Origin: an uncultured Eubacteriales bacterium
Lineage (GTDB): Bacteria > Bacillota > Clostridia > Christensenellales > Aristaeellaceae
DNA: 64,000 nucleotides
Reading direction: 5' to 3'
Assembly (NCBI GenBank): GCA_902760595.1
Contig: CACWHI010000005.1
Location: 1-64,000, forward strand
Made by a program: the position numbers and the translations under genes
The notes under the pieces: generated by a model
What the model was told of the DNA's origin: nothing
The model's database searches: none
What the model saw: the letters and a program-made list of their open reading frames with translations, nothing else
Part shown: piece by piece, positions 1 to 8,822 of the stretch
Numbering within the stretch: position 1 is the stretch's first letter
How the letters are laid out: every line of letters starts with the position of its first letter

Positions 1-104
1 GCGCCCAGTGGGCGATGAAGGCGGGTGGAGCCGCAATGAGGCACAGAGCGCGTAGCGCGACAATGCCGAATTGAGGAGTAGGGGGGGCGCAAGACCCCCT
101 TGCG

Positions 105-135
105 GTGACTGTTCAGTCTACGACTGAACAGTCAC
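105..135. repeat. Perfect inverted repeat, 14-bp arms, 3-nt loop
   Basis: The arms GTGACTGTTCAGTC (105-118) and its exact reverse complement (122-135) flank TAC. There is no T-run directly after either arm, so this is not a standard terminator. It lies downstream of the SH3 protein gene, beyond that gene's own terminator. Role unknown; a dyad protein-binding site or an RNA hairpin from a gene outside the window are both possible. Confidence 0.6.
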
Positions 136-148
136 TGATAATGATAAA

Positions 149-184
149 AAGAAGCCGGCGCCTGGATCTCAAGGACGGCTTCTT
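149..184 (-). terminator. Rho-independent terminator of the SH3 protein gene
   Basis: Nine-base arms AAGAAGCCG (149-157) and CGGCTTCTT (176-184) pair around an 18-nt loop. On the minus strand the stem runs into CTTTTTATC. It is about 40 nt past the stop codon of the minus-strand gene at 225. Confidence 0.7.
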
Positions 185-224
185 CTGTTGTGTCAAAGAC
201 GGCGGCAGCACCTCCGTCCCCGGG

Positions 225-1937
225 TCACGGGACGATCAGCTCCACCTGAGGCTCCGACGATGAAGCCGGTTCCGCGGGGGTGATGGGCTCCACCACCGGC
301 GTCACCGGCTCAACCACCGGAGTGACCGGTTCAACGACCGGCGTCACCGGCTCAACCACCGGAGTGACCGGCTCGACGACCGGCGTCACCGGCTCAACCA
401 CCGGAGTGACCGGCTCGATGACCGGAACGACAGGCTCCACCACCGGCGTTTCCGGATCTGGATCCGGGGTCACCGGCTCGACGACCGGAACGACAGGCTC
501 CACCACCGGCGTTTCCGGATCTGAATCCGGGGTCACCGGCTCGACGACGGGCTCCACGGGTTCAGGATCCGGGACGACCGGCGTCACAGGCTCCACAGGC
601 GTCGTTTCGCCCGAGGAAGGCGCGGCCTGGGCTGTGGTCACGGCAGTCAGGTTTCCGGTATAGCCGGAGGCTGTCACCACCACCTGGATGCTCTTCCCGA
701 CCATGTCAGAGGTGACGGTCAGGGTGTTCTTCTGCGAGTGCTGCAGGCCATCCACATACCAGGTGTAGCTCAGCGCGGTGGCGTTGCAGTCATACACCTG
801 CGCCGTCAGCACGTTGTTCACATAAACCACGGTGGGCAGCTTGATCGAGCCGGTCAGGGCCTTCTGCGGTTCGGGATCGACGGGCGTGACCTGGCCGATG
901 ATATCCGTATACACGGTATCGACAGAGCCGGCCCAGCCGTTGCGTCCGTTGACCTTGGCGCGGATCCGGTGACCCCGGTCAGACTGCTTGACGGGATAGC
1001 CGTTGCCGGTCCCCAGCAGGCTGCCAGCGTCATTATACCACAGGACGTTGTATTCAGCGCCGTCCGGCAGCACATACACATACAGCCTGTCGCCCAGGAT
1101 CGGGGACTGGATGGTGATCTGCGCGCTCTCGATGGTCCCGACGGGATCGACCGGCGGCACATACGGTTCCGGATCAGGCTGCGGGGCCTTCGTGGTCAGG
1201 AAGTTGGACATCATATAGCCCTTCTTGCTGCCGATCTGGATATAGGACCAGGCCCCCAGCTCCTTGAGCACCGTGACCTGCGTGCCGACGGGGAAGGTGC
1301 CCAGCAGGCTGTAATTGGTGCCCGGACCGGTGCGCAGGCGCACGCCCTTGCCGTTCTGGCTGGTCACATAGGCCATATACTTCTTGCCCGGCGTCGGATC
1401 AGGCGGGATGGGGCCCGGCGTGCCGCTGATCACCACGAACTGGGACATCATGTATCCGACCTGTTTGCCGATCTGGATATAGTGCCAGCCGCTGCCGCGC
1501 TGCAGCACCGTCAGGCGGGTGCCGACGCTGTAAAAGCCGATGATGTTGGCTGAGCTCGCCGAGGAGGGCGAGGAGCGCAGGCGCACGCCGCGCCCGTTCT
1601 GACTGGTCACATAGCCGGATTCGCCGCTCGGCACCCCGGACCAGCCGCCGCCCGGAGACGTCGGAGGCACAGCGCCGCCCAGGGTAATGTAATTACGGCT
1701 CATGTACCCGGTTTTTCCGTCCGGTGCAGTCACATAGTACCACGAGCCGGTGGAAGAATGCACCGTAACCTTGGTGCCGGTATAATACCGGCCGATCACA
1801 GAACCCAGCGTGGTCGGGGCTGAGCGCATTCTCAGCCAGCCGCCCTTGACGGTGCCGGTGCCGAGTCCCGCCGCGCTGACCGTGGCCGTGCCGGCCAGCA
1901 ATGTCATGATCAGCAATACCGCAAACAATCGTTTCAT
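225..1937 (-). CDS. Secreted SH3/Ig-like protein with Pro-Val-Glu repeat tail
   Basis: A 570-residue exported protein. Residues 1-23 form a signal peptide (hydrophobic core, ASA-type end at VSAAG). Three bacterial SH3 modules follow at about 28-86, 108-170 and 190-250, each with the GxxLRxRSxPs and GYM signatures typical of cell-wall-binding SH3 domains. Two Ig/PKD-like beta segments follow (about 265-345 and 360-440). The last ~110 residues are a low-complexity VEPVTPV repeat. There is no LPXTG motif or C-terminal membrane segment, so any wall attachment would be through the SH3 modules. The start is supported by GGGAGG 7 nt upstream. Likely a wall-associated structural or adhesive protein; no enzymatic domain is seen. 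Confidence 0.85.
   Translation of the reverse strand: MKRLFAVLLIMTLLAGTATVSAAGLGTGTVKGGWLRMRSAPTTLGSVIGRYYTGTKVTVHSSTGSWYYVTAPDGKTGYMSRNYITLGGAVPPTSPGGGWSGVPSGESGYVTSQNGRGVRLRSSPSSASSANIIGFYSVGTRLTVLQRGSGWHYIQIGKQVGYMMSQFVVISGTPGPIPPDPTPGKKYMAYVTSQNGKGVRLRTGPGTNYSLLGTFPVGTQVTVLKELGAWSYIQIGSKKGYMMSNFLTTKAPQPDPEPYVPPVDPVGTIESAQITIQSPILGDRLYVYVLPDGAEYNVLWYNDAGSLLGTGNGYPVKQSDRGHRIRAKVNGRNGWAGSVDTVYTDIIGQVTPVDPEPQKALTGSIKLPTVVYVNNVLTAQVYDCNATALSYTWYVDGLQHSQKNTLTVTSDMVGKSIQVVVTASGYTGNLTAVTTAQAAPSSGETTPVEPVTPVVPDPEPVEPVVEPVTPDSDPETPVVEPVVPVVEPVTPDPDPETPVVEPVVPVIEPVTPVVEPVTPVVEPVTPVVEPVTPVVEPVTPVVEPVTPVVEPITPAEPASSSEPQVELIVP
285..560 (-). repeat. Tandem repeat encoding the Pro-Val-Glu tail
   Basis: Units of about 15-30 bp (pattern caccggctcaaccaccggag and close variants) repeat head to tail. 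They encode VEPVTPV units and a longer variant containing DPDPETPV. The period is a multiple of 3, so unit gain or loss keeps the frame. Unit sequences are nearly identical in the 5' part of the listed strand, suggesting recent expansion. Confidence 0.85.
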
Positions 1938-2047
1938 ATGCTTTCCTCCCGGACGCGGCTTTACCGCATCCTGCCATGATGATTATACCCGTTAATCATT
2001 TCGCAATGATCAAAAAAGCATGACAAATTAGCGACAAATTGCGATGA

Positions 2048-2872
2048 TCAGCCGTTTCCGATCACTCCGTCCAGGTAGCTCAGCGCTTCGACCTTGCCGG
2101 TGGCCAGGTTGACGGTCACATAGTAGTTCCCGTTGCCCTCCTGCCAGCTGTCTTCATCCCAGAGGAGGCACGTAAGGTCCATCGTGGGTTCGCCGGCGGC
2201 ATTCATATCATACCAGACCGACTCCTCGTCGATCCGCACCTTGGCGATCCGCTCATCCGTCAGGCCGTAAGCCTCCTGCAGCGCCGTGAGGGCGAGCTTC
2301 CGGCCTTCCGCTTCGGAAACCGCCGCCTTCGCGGGATCGTATTCAAGCTGCTCCGGATAGGGTTCGTCATCCCCTGACGCGCCGTCCGCCTCTGGGACCG
2401 GGCTGATATAGCCCGCTTCAAAGCCCGCCTGCGCAGCCAGCGCGCGGCCGATCAGGCCATAGTTCTGCATATTGCTGGTCTGCCGGTTGATCAGCCAGAT
2501 CTCCTCCAGCTGGTCCTTGCCCCAGGCGTTCGACGCGAGGCCGTACCCGGCGTAAGGCACATTGCGGCCGTCCCAGGACCAGGTAGCCTTGGCCGTGCCG
2601 TCCTTCACCTCAACAGTATACCGGCCCAGCACGTAATCCAGGTCGTCCAAGCCGGCATAGTAAACGAAGGTATATCCATTCTCGCGGGAAACCAGCGTTT
2701 CCTCAAAATATGCCTGCAGGTGCTGCTTGAGGCCATAGTTCTCCTTCAGCGCGTTCCGCGCGAGGATGCGCGCCTGGCATTCCTCACTGAAAATGCTCTC
2801 CGCGAACGCGTAATGGTAGACCGCCATGAACAAGAGCGGCACACAAAGCAGAACCGCCAATTTCTTCAACAT
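2048..2872 (-). CDS. Secreted PepSY-like protein, unknown function
   Basis: 274 residues from the chosen ATG, which is preceded by GGAGG at 8 nt and begins a clear signal peptide (MLKKLAVLLCVPLLFMAVYH). Two related segments (about 30-120 and 180-270) each start with an Ala/Leu/Gly helix of the type ARILARNALKENYGL or GRKLALTALQEAYGL and end in beta strands with a Y/V-V-x-x-A-T-G-K/V element, as in PepSY-type modules found in peptidase inhibitors and YpeB. There is no Cys lipobox or catalytic motif. Probably an extracytoplasmic protein. The PepSY relation is judged by eye. Confidence 0.7.
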   Translation of the reverse strand: MLKKLAVLLCVPLLFMAVYHYAFAESIFSEECQARILARNALKENYGLKQHLQAYFEETLVSRENGYTFVYYAGLDDLDYVLGRYTVEVKDGTAKATWSWDGRNVPYAGYGLASNAWGKDQLEEIWLINRQTSNMQNYGLIGRALAAQAGFEAGYISPVPEADGASGDDEPYPEQLEYDPAKAAVSEAEGRKLALTALQEAYGLTDERIAKVRIDEESVWYDMNAAGEPTMDLTCLLWDEDSWQEGNGNYYVTVNLATGKVEALSYLDGVIGNG

Positions 2873-2992
2873 TGTCTCGTCCTCCATGTTCCAGGTATTC
2901 TGTCCGTCCCGCCCGCCGCGCGGGCGCTTTTTGAACGGTTCACCTATATAGACGGAGAACAAAGGCGTTTTATTGCAATACTGATAAATTTT

Positions 2993-3404
2993 TTATTGTG
3001 TCAGGATCCATGCCGCGATATCCTCGAGCACCTGACCGTCCATTTTTTCATTCCTCATGTAGACAGAAGCGCCTTCCGCCTTTCTGCCGCTGACGAAGGT
3101 ATGCGTGAATACGGGCAGGAGATAAAGCGCCAGTTAACGGCTGCGCAAGACCCCTGAACCCGCCGGCCGTTTGCGCGGCATCAGCCATCCGTTCCGTCAG
3201 CAGGAACACTCCATCCAACCCGGAAACGTTTTCACTGAAAAAAAGACGCGCGAAGCGTTCAGCCGCTTCGGGCGCCGTGACAGACTGGGCAGGTATTTCA
3301 TTTCTGAGAAACACATATGAGCCGCTGTGCAGGCCATACAAAGGGCCAATAGCAGCGCCAGACCCCCGATCGAGGATCGCCGTATCCGGTTTCCCCTTCG
3401 TCAT
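2993..3404 (-). pseudogene. Decayed gene in two reading frames
   Basis: An open frame from 3404 reads protein-like sequence (PLYGLHSGSYVFLRNEIP, then AAERFARLFFSENVSGLDGV) to about 3150. From about 3115 the better sequence continues in another frame (FVSGRKAEGASVYMRNEKMD...DIAAWILTQ) to a stop at 2993. The frames are separated by a TAA, so at least one frameshift is needed to join them. There is no good ribosome binding site at 3404. This ~470-nt gap (2963-3435) shows nothing else. I do not recognise the family; it could also be chance open frames. Confidence 0.35.
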
Positions 3405-3435
3405 TTCGTCGGAAAAAGGTCGGCACTTACATGCT

Positions 3436-3849
3436 TCAGGACTTGATCTCGAACTGCTTGCCGCACTTGGGGCAGGTGATCATGCGCTTGCCGTTGCCGC
3501 GCCTGGAGCGCAGCATGGTGCGGCACTGAGAGCAATGGAAGTACTTGTATTCCCGCATGTTTTTCAGCCGGAGCCGGAGCTGGCCAAGCTTCGTTTTCAG
3601 CGAATACCAGAACTGGAAAAACTGCTGGTTCTCCTTGGCCCGGGCAGCCCGGTTCTTGGAAAGCATGCGGAAGATCGCAATGGCATAGAGCGCGAGAGAC
3701 ACGAACACCAGGATCGGCCAGCGCAGGAAGAGGTTCACGATATAAACGGCCAGACCTGTCCACAACAGGACCTGCGTCAGCTTGTCGGGGCCGTAGCGGC
3801 CCTGCATGAATTGCTGGATACGCCATCTGAGTTTATTGAGAAAATCCAT
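3436..3849 (-). CDS. Small membrane protein with C-terminal zinc ribbon
   Basis: 137 residues. Start chosen at the second in-frame ATG, 8 nt from AAGGAG; the first ATG, 6 nt upstream of it, is too close. A soluble N-terminal helix is followed by two hydrophobic segments (about 27-45 and 46-62), a basic helix, and a CxxC...CxxC zinc ribbon at the C-terminus (HCSQC at about 106 and CPKCGKQF at about 128). It sits 23 nt downstream of the J-domain gene and is transcribed with it, so it may help anchor or recruit that co-chaperone at the membrane. The zinc ribbon and membrane segments are seen; the role is inferred. Confidence 0.8.
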   Translation of the reverse strand: MDFLNKLRWRIQQFMQGRYGPDKLTQVLLWTGLAVYIVNLFLRWPILVFVSLALYAIAIFRMLSKNRAARAKENQQFFQFWYSLKTKLGQLRLRLKNMREYKYFHCSQCRTMLRSRRGNGKRMITCPKCGKQFEIKS

Positions 3850-3872
3850 AGTCATATCTCCTTGAAGGTTCG

Positions 3873-4523
3873 TCAGCAGCAGCGTCCGCAGCGGAAGCAG
3901 TTGCAGAACAGGTTGAGCGCGATGCACGAAATGAACGGGTTATCGCAGAGCCCGCGCATGGAGTAGCCGTAATTGGCGCCCTGCTGCTGATAGGCACGGG
4001 CGGGAGCGCTCAGCTGCTCATACAGCTCCCGGTACTGGGCGTTGCCCGGCTCCATCTGGTAAGCGGTCCGCGCGTAATTGACGGCGGTCAGGCGGTTCCC
4101 CAGACCCATATTGGCGACGGCGGAAAGGTAATTCCACATCGCGTTATGATCCTGGATCTGGTAAAGCATCTGCAGCGCGTCGTAATAGCGGGAGGTGCTG
4201 ATATAGTCGAAGGCCGCCTGAAACTGGGGCTGATACCGGCCGCCGGACTGCGGCCGCTCAGCATACTGCCACGGATTGAAGCCGCTGCTCTGGTACCCGC
4301 CCGTCTGGCTCCTGTACCAGGAATCCGTGCTGCCACCGCCCTTCTTGATGCGCATGGCTTCGGTATAGGCCTCGTTGACCTCTTTCATTTTCTGCTCGGC
4401 GGTTGGGGAGTTGGGATTCAGGTCCGGGTGGTATTTCTTCGCCAGCTTGCGGTACGCGGACTTGATCTCATCCTCCGATGCCTGCGGCGAAACGCCGAGA
4501 ATCTGGAATGGATCTCCGTTCAT
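3873..4523 (-). CDS. J-domain (DnaJ-like) protein with helical repeat region
   Basis: 216 residues. An N-terminal J domain (about 1-65) carries the invariant HPD at 32-34 (KKYHPDLNP), needed to stimulate DnaK ATPase. A Gly/Ser/Gln-rich linker follows (about 62-100), then a TPR-like helical region (about 105-175: [19 protein letters not shown], then [20 protein letters not shown]). The C-terminus is Cys-rich ([10 protein letters not shown]). The DnaJ G/F and CxxCxGxG zinc domains are absent, so this is a type III J protein with a specialised client. Its ATG overlaps the stop of the DUF5685 gene upstream by 4 nt. Confidence 0.9.
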   Translation of the reverse strand: MNGDPFQILGVSPQASEDEIKSAYRKLAKKYHPDLNPNSPTAEQKMKEVNEAYTEAMRIKKGGGSTDSWYRSQTGGYQSSGFNPWQYAERPQSGGRYQPQFQAAFDYISTSRYYDALQMLYQIQDHNAMWNYLSAVANMGLGNRLTAVNYARTAYQMEPGNAQYRELYEQLSAPARAYQQQGANYGYSMRGLCDNPFISCIALNLFCNCFRCGRCC

Positions 4524-5359
4524 TCCTTTTTCTCCTTCTTCTGAGACTTGGCCAGAAGCTGCTCATAGCGGACCCAGATGCCGCTGTACACGACGTTGCG
4601 GATCAGGGAAAGGTCCTGCTCGAGCGGCAGGGACTCCACCGCCTCGGCTGCCTGCGCGGCCATGAGCGTCAGGGACTGGCGGAGCGTCTCAAAGTAATCT
4701 TCCCGGCCATGCAGCTCCGTCAGCGGGTTGAAGCGTTTCCTGCGCTGGTCCTGATCGAAGTCGTCCATCGCGTCGACCAGATAGATGAATCCGCCCAGGG
4801 CTTCGCCGATGCAGCGCAGCGCGTCCGCCCAGGCGTCGTCCTTCCAGCAGAACACCTCGCCCAGGATCCGGCCGGAAAGCTGGCACAGCGCGTCCAGCTG
4901 GACAGTCGACTGCGCCTCCAGCACATGGATGCGCTCCAGACAGGTCTCGATCTGCCGGCACTTGTCCGGATAGCGCTGTTTGAGCGCTTCGTAATGCGGC
5001 TTCAGGCGGCGAGCCATCAGCCCGGCGTTCGCCGAGTGATCGTCCAGCAGGTGGTCCTGCGTCACATACCAGCTGAGCAGGATGTTCATGTCCGCGGCGT
5101 AATCCAGCGCCGCGCTTTTCAGGTATGCCTGCTTCCTGACCGGATGCACCGGGCAGATCCCCGCGTTTCTGAGCTCGTTGGGCTCGTACAGGGAGCTCAG
5201 CGTCAGGCCCAGGAACGTCATGTCATTGCTGAGCGTCAGCCTTGAAAGTGTCCCGTAGCTTTTATGCAGCGCCCGGCACAGGCCGCAGTAATAGGTACGG
5301 TACCTGGCCTTTTCCTCATCGCTGAGCGCGGCGCTGTTGACCGTGATATAGCCAAACAT
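4520..5359 (-). CDS. DUF5685 family protein
   Basis: 279 residues, all-helical and Cys-containing. The N-terminus ([20 protein letters not shown], then [14 protein letters not shown]) with its CGLC motif, and the conserved NDMTFL and AADMN segments, are characteristic of DUF5685, a Firmicutes family of unknown function. It is first gene of a three-gene operon with the J-domain protein (4-nt overlap) and the zinc-ribbon membrane protein. The linkage makes it a candidate client or partner of the J protein; this is inference. Confidence 0.75.
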   Translation of the reverse strand: MFGYITVNSAALSDEEKARYRTYYCGLCRALHKSYGTLSRLTLSNDMTFLGLTLSSLYEPNELRNAGICPVHPVRKQAYLKSAALDYAADMNILLSWYVTQDHLLDDHSANAGLMARRLKPHYEALKQRYPDKCRQIETCLERIHVLEAQSTVQLDALCQLSGRILGEVFCWKDDAWADALRCIGEALGGFIYLVDAMDDFDQDQRRKRFNPLTELHGREDYFETLRQSLTLMAAQAAEAVESLPLEQDLSLIRNVVYSGIWVRYEQLLAKSQKKEKKE

Positions 5360-5497
5360 AGTGAATTGCCTGCCCTTATTGAAGATATGGCCGGAAAAGT
5401 TCCGACCATTGAATTATAGTATATCTTCGCGGATGCTTCAATGCCAACCGCCTTCAAAGTCAGACAGAATTGAGGCACAATTGTTACCGTGCCGTTC

Positions 5498-6220
5498 TCA
5501 GCCGAGCGCTTCCATCACCTGGCCGATCGGGTCGCGGATGATCAGCGAGGCGTAGCGGTCCTGCGGCGTCGGGTCGCGGTTGATCAGCACCATGTCCGCG
5601 CCGTCGTAGTAGTGGATAAAGCTCGCGGCTGGATAGACCGCCAGCGAGGTGCCGCCGATGATCAGCAAATCGGCGTGGGAGATCGCCGTGACCGCGCCGC
5701 GGATGGTGCGCTCGTCCAGCCCCTCCTCATACAGCACCACGTCCGGCTTGATGATGCCGCCGCAATCACAGCGCGGCACACCGGACGAGCGCATCATATA
5801 CTGAAGGTCATAGAAGCGCCCGCAGCGCATGCAGTGGTTCCGGAGCACGCTGCCGTGGAGCTCATACACCTTCTGGCTTCCCGCCTTTTGGTGCAGGCCG
5901 TCGATATTCTGCGTCACCACGGCGGACAGGCGTCCCTCGCGCTCCCACTGCGCCAGGCGCAGGTGCGCGGCGTTGGGCTGGGCGTCGGGGTACAGCATTT
6001 TGTCCCGGTAGAAGCGGAAGAACTCCTCCGGCTTCTCCATAAAATAATGGTGACTCAGAATCTCCTCCGGGGGTTCGCTGTACTTCTGGTTATACAGCCC
6101 GTCCACGCTCCTGAAATCGGGGATGCCGCTTTCCGTGGACACGCCTGCGCCGCCGAAAAACACGATGCTGCGCGCCTTCTCCGCCAGCGCGCGCAGGCGG
6201 CTGATCCGCTCCTCGTCCAT
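5498..6220 (-). CDS. cobB: Sir2-family NAD-dependent protein deacylase
   Basis: 240 residues, the usual size of a bacterial sirtuin. The NAD-binding signature GAGVSTESGIPDFR (about 24-37), TQNIDGLH, the catalytic His in YELHGS, and a zinc module (CMRCGRF...PRCDCGG) are all present, as is the GTSLAVYPAA motif near the C-terminus. It removes acyl groups from lysines using NAD+. It lies 3 nt after deoC in the degV-fbp-deoC operon, suggesting co-expression with carbon-metabolism enzymes. No features suggest loss of activity. Confidence 0.93.
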   Translation of the reverse strand: MDEERISRLRALAEKARSIVFFGGAGVSTESGIPDFRSVDGLYNQKYSEPPEEILSHHYFMEKPEEFFRFYRDKMLYPDAQPNAAHLRLAQWEREGRLSAVVTQNIDGLHQKAGSQKVYELHGSVLRNHCMRCGRFYDLQYMMRSSGVPRCDCGGIIKPDVVLYEEGLDERTIRGAVTAISHADLLIIGGTSLAVYPAASFIHYYDGADMVLINRDPTPQDRYASLIIRDPIGQVMEALG

Positions 6221-6223
6221 GGC

Positions 6224-6883
6224 TCAGTCCTCGGCGTCGCTGACGATCTGGATGCCCGCGCTCGCGCCGATGCGGGAAGCGCCGGCCTCGATCAGGGCCA
6301 TGGCTTCCTGATAGGTGTGGATGCCGCCGGAGGCCTTGACGCGCATCTTATCCGGGATGCTCCCACGCATCAGCCTGACGTCCTCGGCCTTCGCCCCGCC
6401 GGTGCCGAAGCCCGTGCTGGTCTTGACAAAATCCGCGCCTGCTCTGGCAGCGGCGCCGCAGGCTTTTTCAATCTCCTCTTTCGTCAGATAGCAGGTTTCG
6501 AGAATCACCTTGACCAGGCGTCCGGCCGCCGCGTTCACCACGGCGCGGATATCGCTTTCGACCGCCGTCCAGTCGCCTTCCTTCGCCGCGCCGACGTTCA
6601 GCACCATGTCGATCTCGTCCGCGCCGTTATTGACGGCGTTCATTGTCTCGAACGCTTTCACCTCGCTGGTATTCGCGCCCAGAGGGAAGCCGATAACCGT
6701 GCACACCTTAACGGGCGAGCCCGCCAGCAGCCGCGCGGCCTGGGCGACGTGGACGGGATTCACGCACACGGAGGCAAAAACGTACTCCCGGGCCTCCTCG
6801 CACAGCTTTTCGATCTGGGCCGTGGTAGCGGTGGCCTTGAGCAGCGTGTGGTCGATCATCGCGGCAATAGCCTGTTTCTTCAT
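6224..6883 (-). CDS. deoC: Deoxyribose-phosphate aldolase
   Basis: 219 residues, standard for the short DeoC form. It cleaves 2-deoxyribose 5-phosphate to glyceraldehyde 3-phosphate and acetaldehyde in deoxynucleoside catabolism. The Schiff-base lysine is K154 in [10 protein letters not shown]. The second active-site Lys in VKASGGIHT and the IDMVLNVG strand are present. AAGGAGG sits 7-8 nt before the ATG. It is 18 nt downstream of fbp and directly followed by the sirtuin gene. Confidence 0.95.
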   Translation of the reverse strand: MKKQAIAAMIDHTLLKATATTAQIEKLCEEAREYVFASVCVNPVHVAQAARLLAGSPVKVCTVIGFPLGANTSEVKAFETMNAVNNGADEIDMVLNVGAAKEGDWTAVESDIRAVVNAAAGRLVKVILETCYLTKEEIEKACGAAARAGADFVKTSTGFGTGGAKAEDVRLMRGSIPDKMRVKASGGIHTYQEAMALIEAGASRIGASAGIQIVSDAED

Positions 6884-6901
6884 GGGTTGTTCCTCCTTTA
6901 T

Positions 6902-8821
6902 TCAATTCATCAGGTGGATCTGTCCGGCGCGGCAGGCCCTGAGCAGGTCGGTCAGGTCGTCTATGCGCGCGCTGAGGCGGTGGCCGTAGTCCGTATCCCG
7001 GACGTAGCGGCGGCTGGGGTACACGGTAAACTCAAAGGACTGGGAGTGGATGTCCTGCCCGGATTCCTGGGCCTCCCTGAGGGAAGTGAAGGGCTGGTGC
7101 GACATGAGCCGCATCCCGTGGCTGTTGGCGATCAGCGTATAGCCCGCGATGCCGGTGGTCTTCTGGTACGCGCGGCAGAAGCCGCCGTCGATCACGATCA
7201 GGCGGCCTCCCGCCTTCAGCGGGCTTTCGCCGTGGGTGACTCGGATGGGCGTATGGCCGTTGATGATGTGCGCGAAGGGGCCCTCCAGGCCGAATTCCTT
7301 CAGGATGCGCACACAGCAGTCCTCGTCGTTGTACCAGGTGTAATAGGCGTTCCTGGGCTCGTGCCAGGCTGCCTCGTCGGGGATAAAGGCGCGTTCGAAG
7401 GTCTTCACCTCACGGCCGCAGACCGGCGAATCGACCCCGCACCACAGGTACCACATGAAGTCCAGCGCCAGCTGGTCGTGGGAATAGAAGGCCCTGCGCG
7501 CCATCTGGTCCGCGTAATCCATGAGCCGTTTGCCGCTCAGGGACTGGCCGTGCAGATGGATCTCGCGGAAGCCGCCGTCCTGGTTCATCGGAATGCAGCC
7601 GTGGTACATCAGGTTGCCGTTGAACGCCCGGTACATCCAGCCGCGCCGGTACAGAAAGTCGATATGGCTGCGCAGCCGGATGCTGTGGGTAAAGGAATGC
7701 CGCAGCTCCCGGACGACCGCGCTCTCCTCCTCGGTGAGCTCATACGGCGCTTCCCTGTTCACCGTATCGCACGGCAGCCGCTTCAGGGGCCATTCATGCC
7801 CGTCGATGGTGATCGAGCCTTTTTCAAAATCGGCCAGATGCAGCAGCAGCCGGCTTTCCATGCCGAAATCCGGATTCCGCCGGATCAGCTGGCCCTCCAG
7901 CTTGAAAAGCACGATGTTGATAAAGTGGAGCGCCGCCTCATCGGCCGTCAGTCCGGGATACAGGCCCTGTGCCGCCAGCGCCAGGCTGCGCAGCGGAATG
8001 CCGTAGCCGCGCTCCAGGATCACGGTGTTCCCATGCGCCAGGGAATTGCGCAGCACGCCGAAGATGCACACCTCGCTGCCGGCCGCCGCGCCCATCCACA
8101 GGATATCGTGGTTGCCCCATTCGATATCGACCGACGGATGGTGGATCAGGATATCCATGATGCTGTCCGCCCGCGGGCCGCGGTCGAAGATGTCCCCGAC
8201 CACGTGCAGCCGGTCGACCGCCAGGTGCTTGATCAGGTCTGTCAGGGCGATCAGCAGGCCGTCGATGCTTTCCGTGCGGATCACGCTGTCCACGATGGCG
8301 TCGTGATACTTGAGCCGGTTGCGGTCCTGCTCGGTCTGGATGGCGTTCTCGTCATCCTGGAAGTGCATCAGCTCGTCGATCAGGAACGCCCATTCGGCGG
8401 ACATTTCCCGGCGCACCTTCTCGCGGGTGTACTTGCTGGACAGCATTTTCGCCAGGTAGACCAGGTGATGCGTCTGCTGGCGGTACCAGTCCTCCAGCGG
8501 TTCTGCCTGCTGCTGGCGTTTGCGCAGCACAGCCTGGGGGTAATAGATGAGCGTGCACAGCTCGTCCGCCTCAGTATGCGTCAGCTGCCCGCCCAGCCAC
8601 TGCTCCACCTTTTCGCGGATCACGCCGGAGCAGTTGTTCATGATATGACAGAACGCCTCATACTCGCCGTGAATGTCGCTCATGAAGTGCTCGGTGCCCT
8701 TGGGCAGGCTCAGCTGCGCGCTGAGCCTGGTGATCTCTGTGCACAGCGCCTCTACGGAGGCATACCGTTCCCCAAGCAGCTGCAGGTACTTCAGGCGCTC
8801 CTGCGTCATTGTGTTTTCCAT
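6902..8821 (-). CDS. fbp: Fructose-1,6-bisphosphatase, class III
   Basis: 639 residues, matching the Firmicutes class III enzyme (~640-670). It hydrolyses fructose 1,6-bisphosphate to fructose 6-phosphate in gluconeogenesis. It carries calcineurin-type phosphoesterase motifs: SDIHGEYEAF (about 49-58), GDIFDRGPRAD, GNHDILWMGA and NGHTPIR. Its start follows the degV stop by 1 nt, so translation is probably coupled. Confidence 0.95.
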   Translation of the reverse strand: MENTMTQERLKYLQLLGERYASVEALCTEITRLSAQLSLPKGTEHFMSDIHGEYEAFCHIMNNCSGVIREKVEQWLGGQLTHTEADELCTLIYYPQAVLRKRQQQAEPLEDWYRQQTHHLVYLAKMLSSKYTREKVRREMSAEWAFLIDELMHFQDDENAIQTEQDRNRLKYHDAIVDSVIRTESIDGLLIALTDLIKHLAVDRLHVVGDIFDRGPRADSIMDILIHHPSVDIEWGNHDILWMGAAAGSEVCIFGVLRNSLAHGNTVILERGYGIPLRSLALAAQGLYPGLTADEAALHFINIVLFKLEGQLIRRNPDFGMESRLLLHLADFEKGSITIDGHEWPLKRLPCDTVNREAPYELTEEESAVVRELRHSFTHSIRLRSHIDFLYRRGWMYRAFNGNLMYHGCIPMNQDGGFREIHLHGQSLSGKRLMDYADQMARRAFYSHDQLALDFMWYLWCGVDSPVCGREVKTFERAFIPDEAAWHEPRNAYYTWYNDEDCCVRILKEFGLEGPFAHIINGHTPIRVTHGESPLKAGGRLIVIDGGFCRAYQKTTGIAGYTLIANSHGMRLMSHQPFTSLREAQESGQDIHSQSFEFTVYPSRRYVRDTDYGHRLSARIDDLTDLLRACRAGQIHLMN

Positions 8822-8822
8822 A

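Noticed and set aside
285..560. Repeat cluster resembling a CRISPR array
   Set aside because: Units are contiguous and coding with no unique spacers and no cas genes nearby.
280..663. Plus-strand open frame reading Gly-Ser-Thr-Val repeats
   Set aside because: It is the antisense of the repeat region of the SH3 protein gene. No ribosome binding site or independent evidence.
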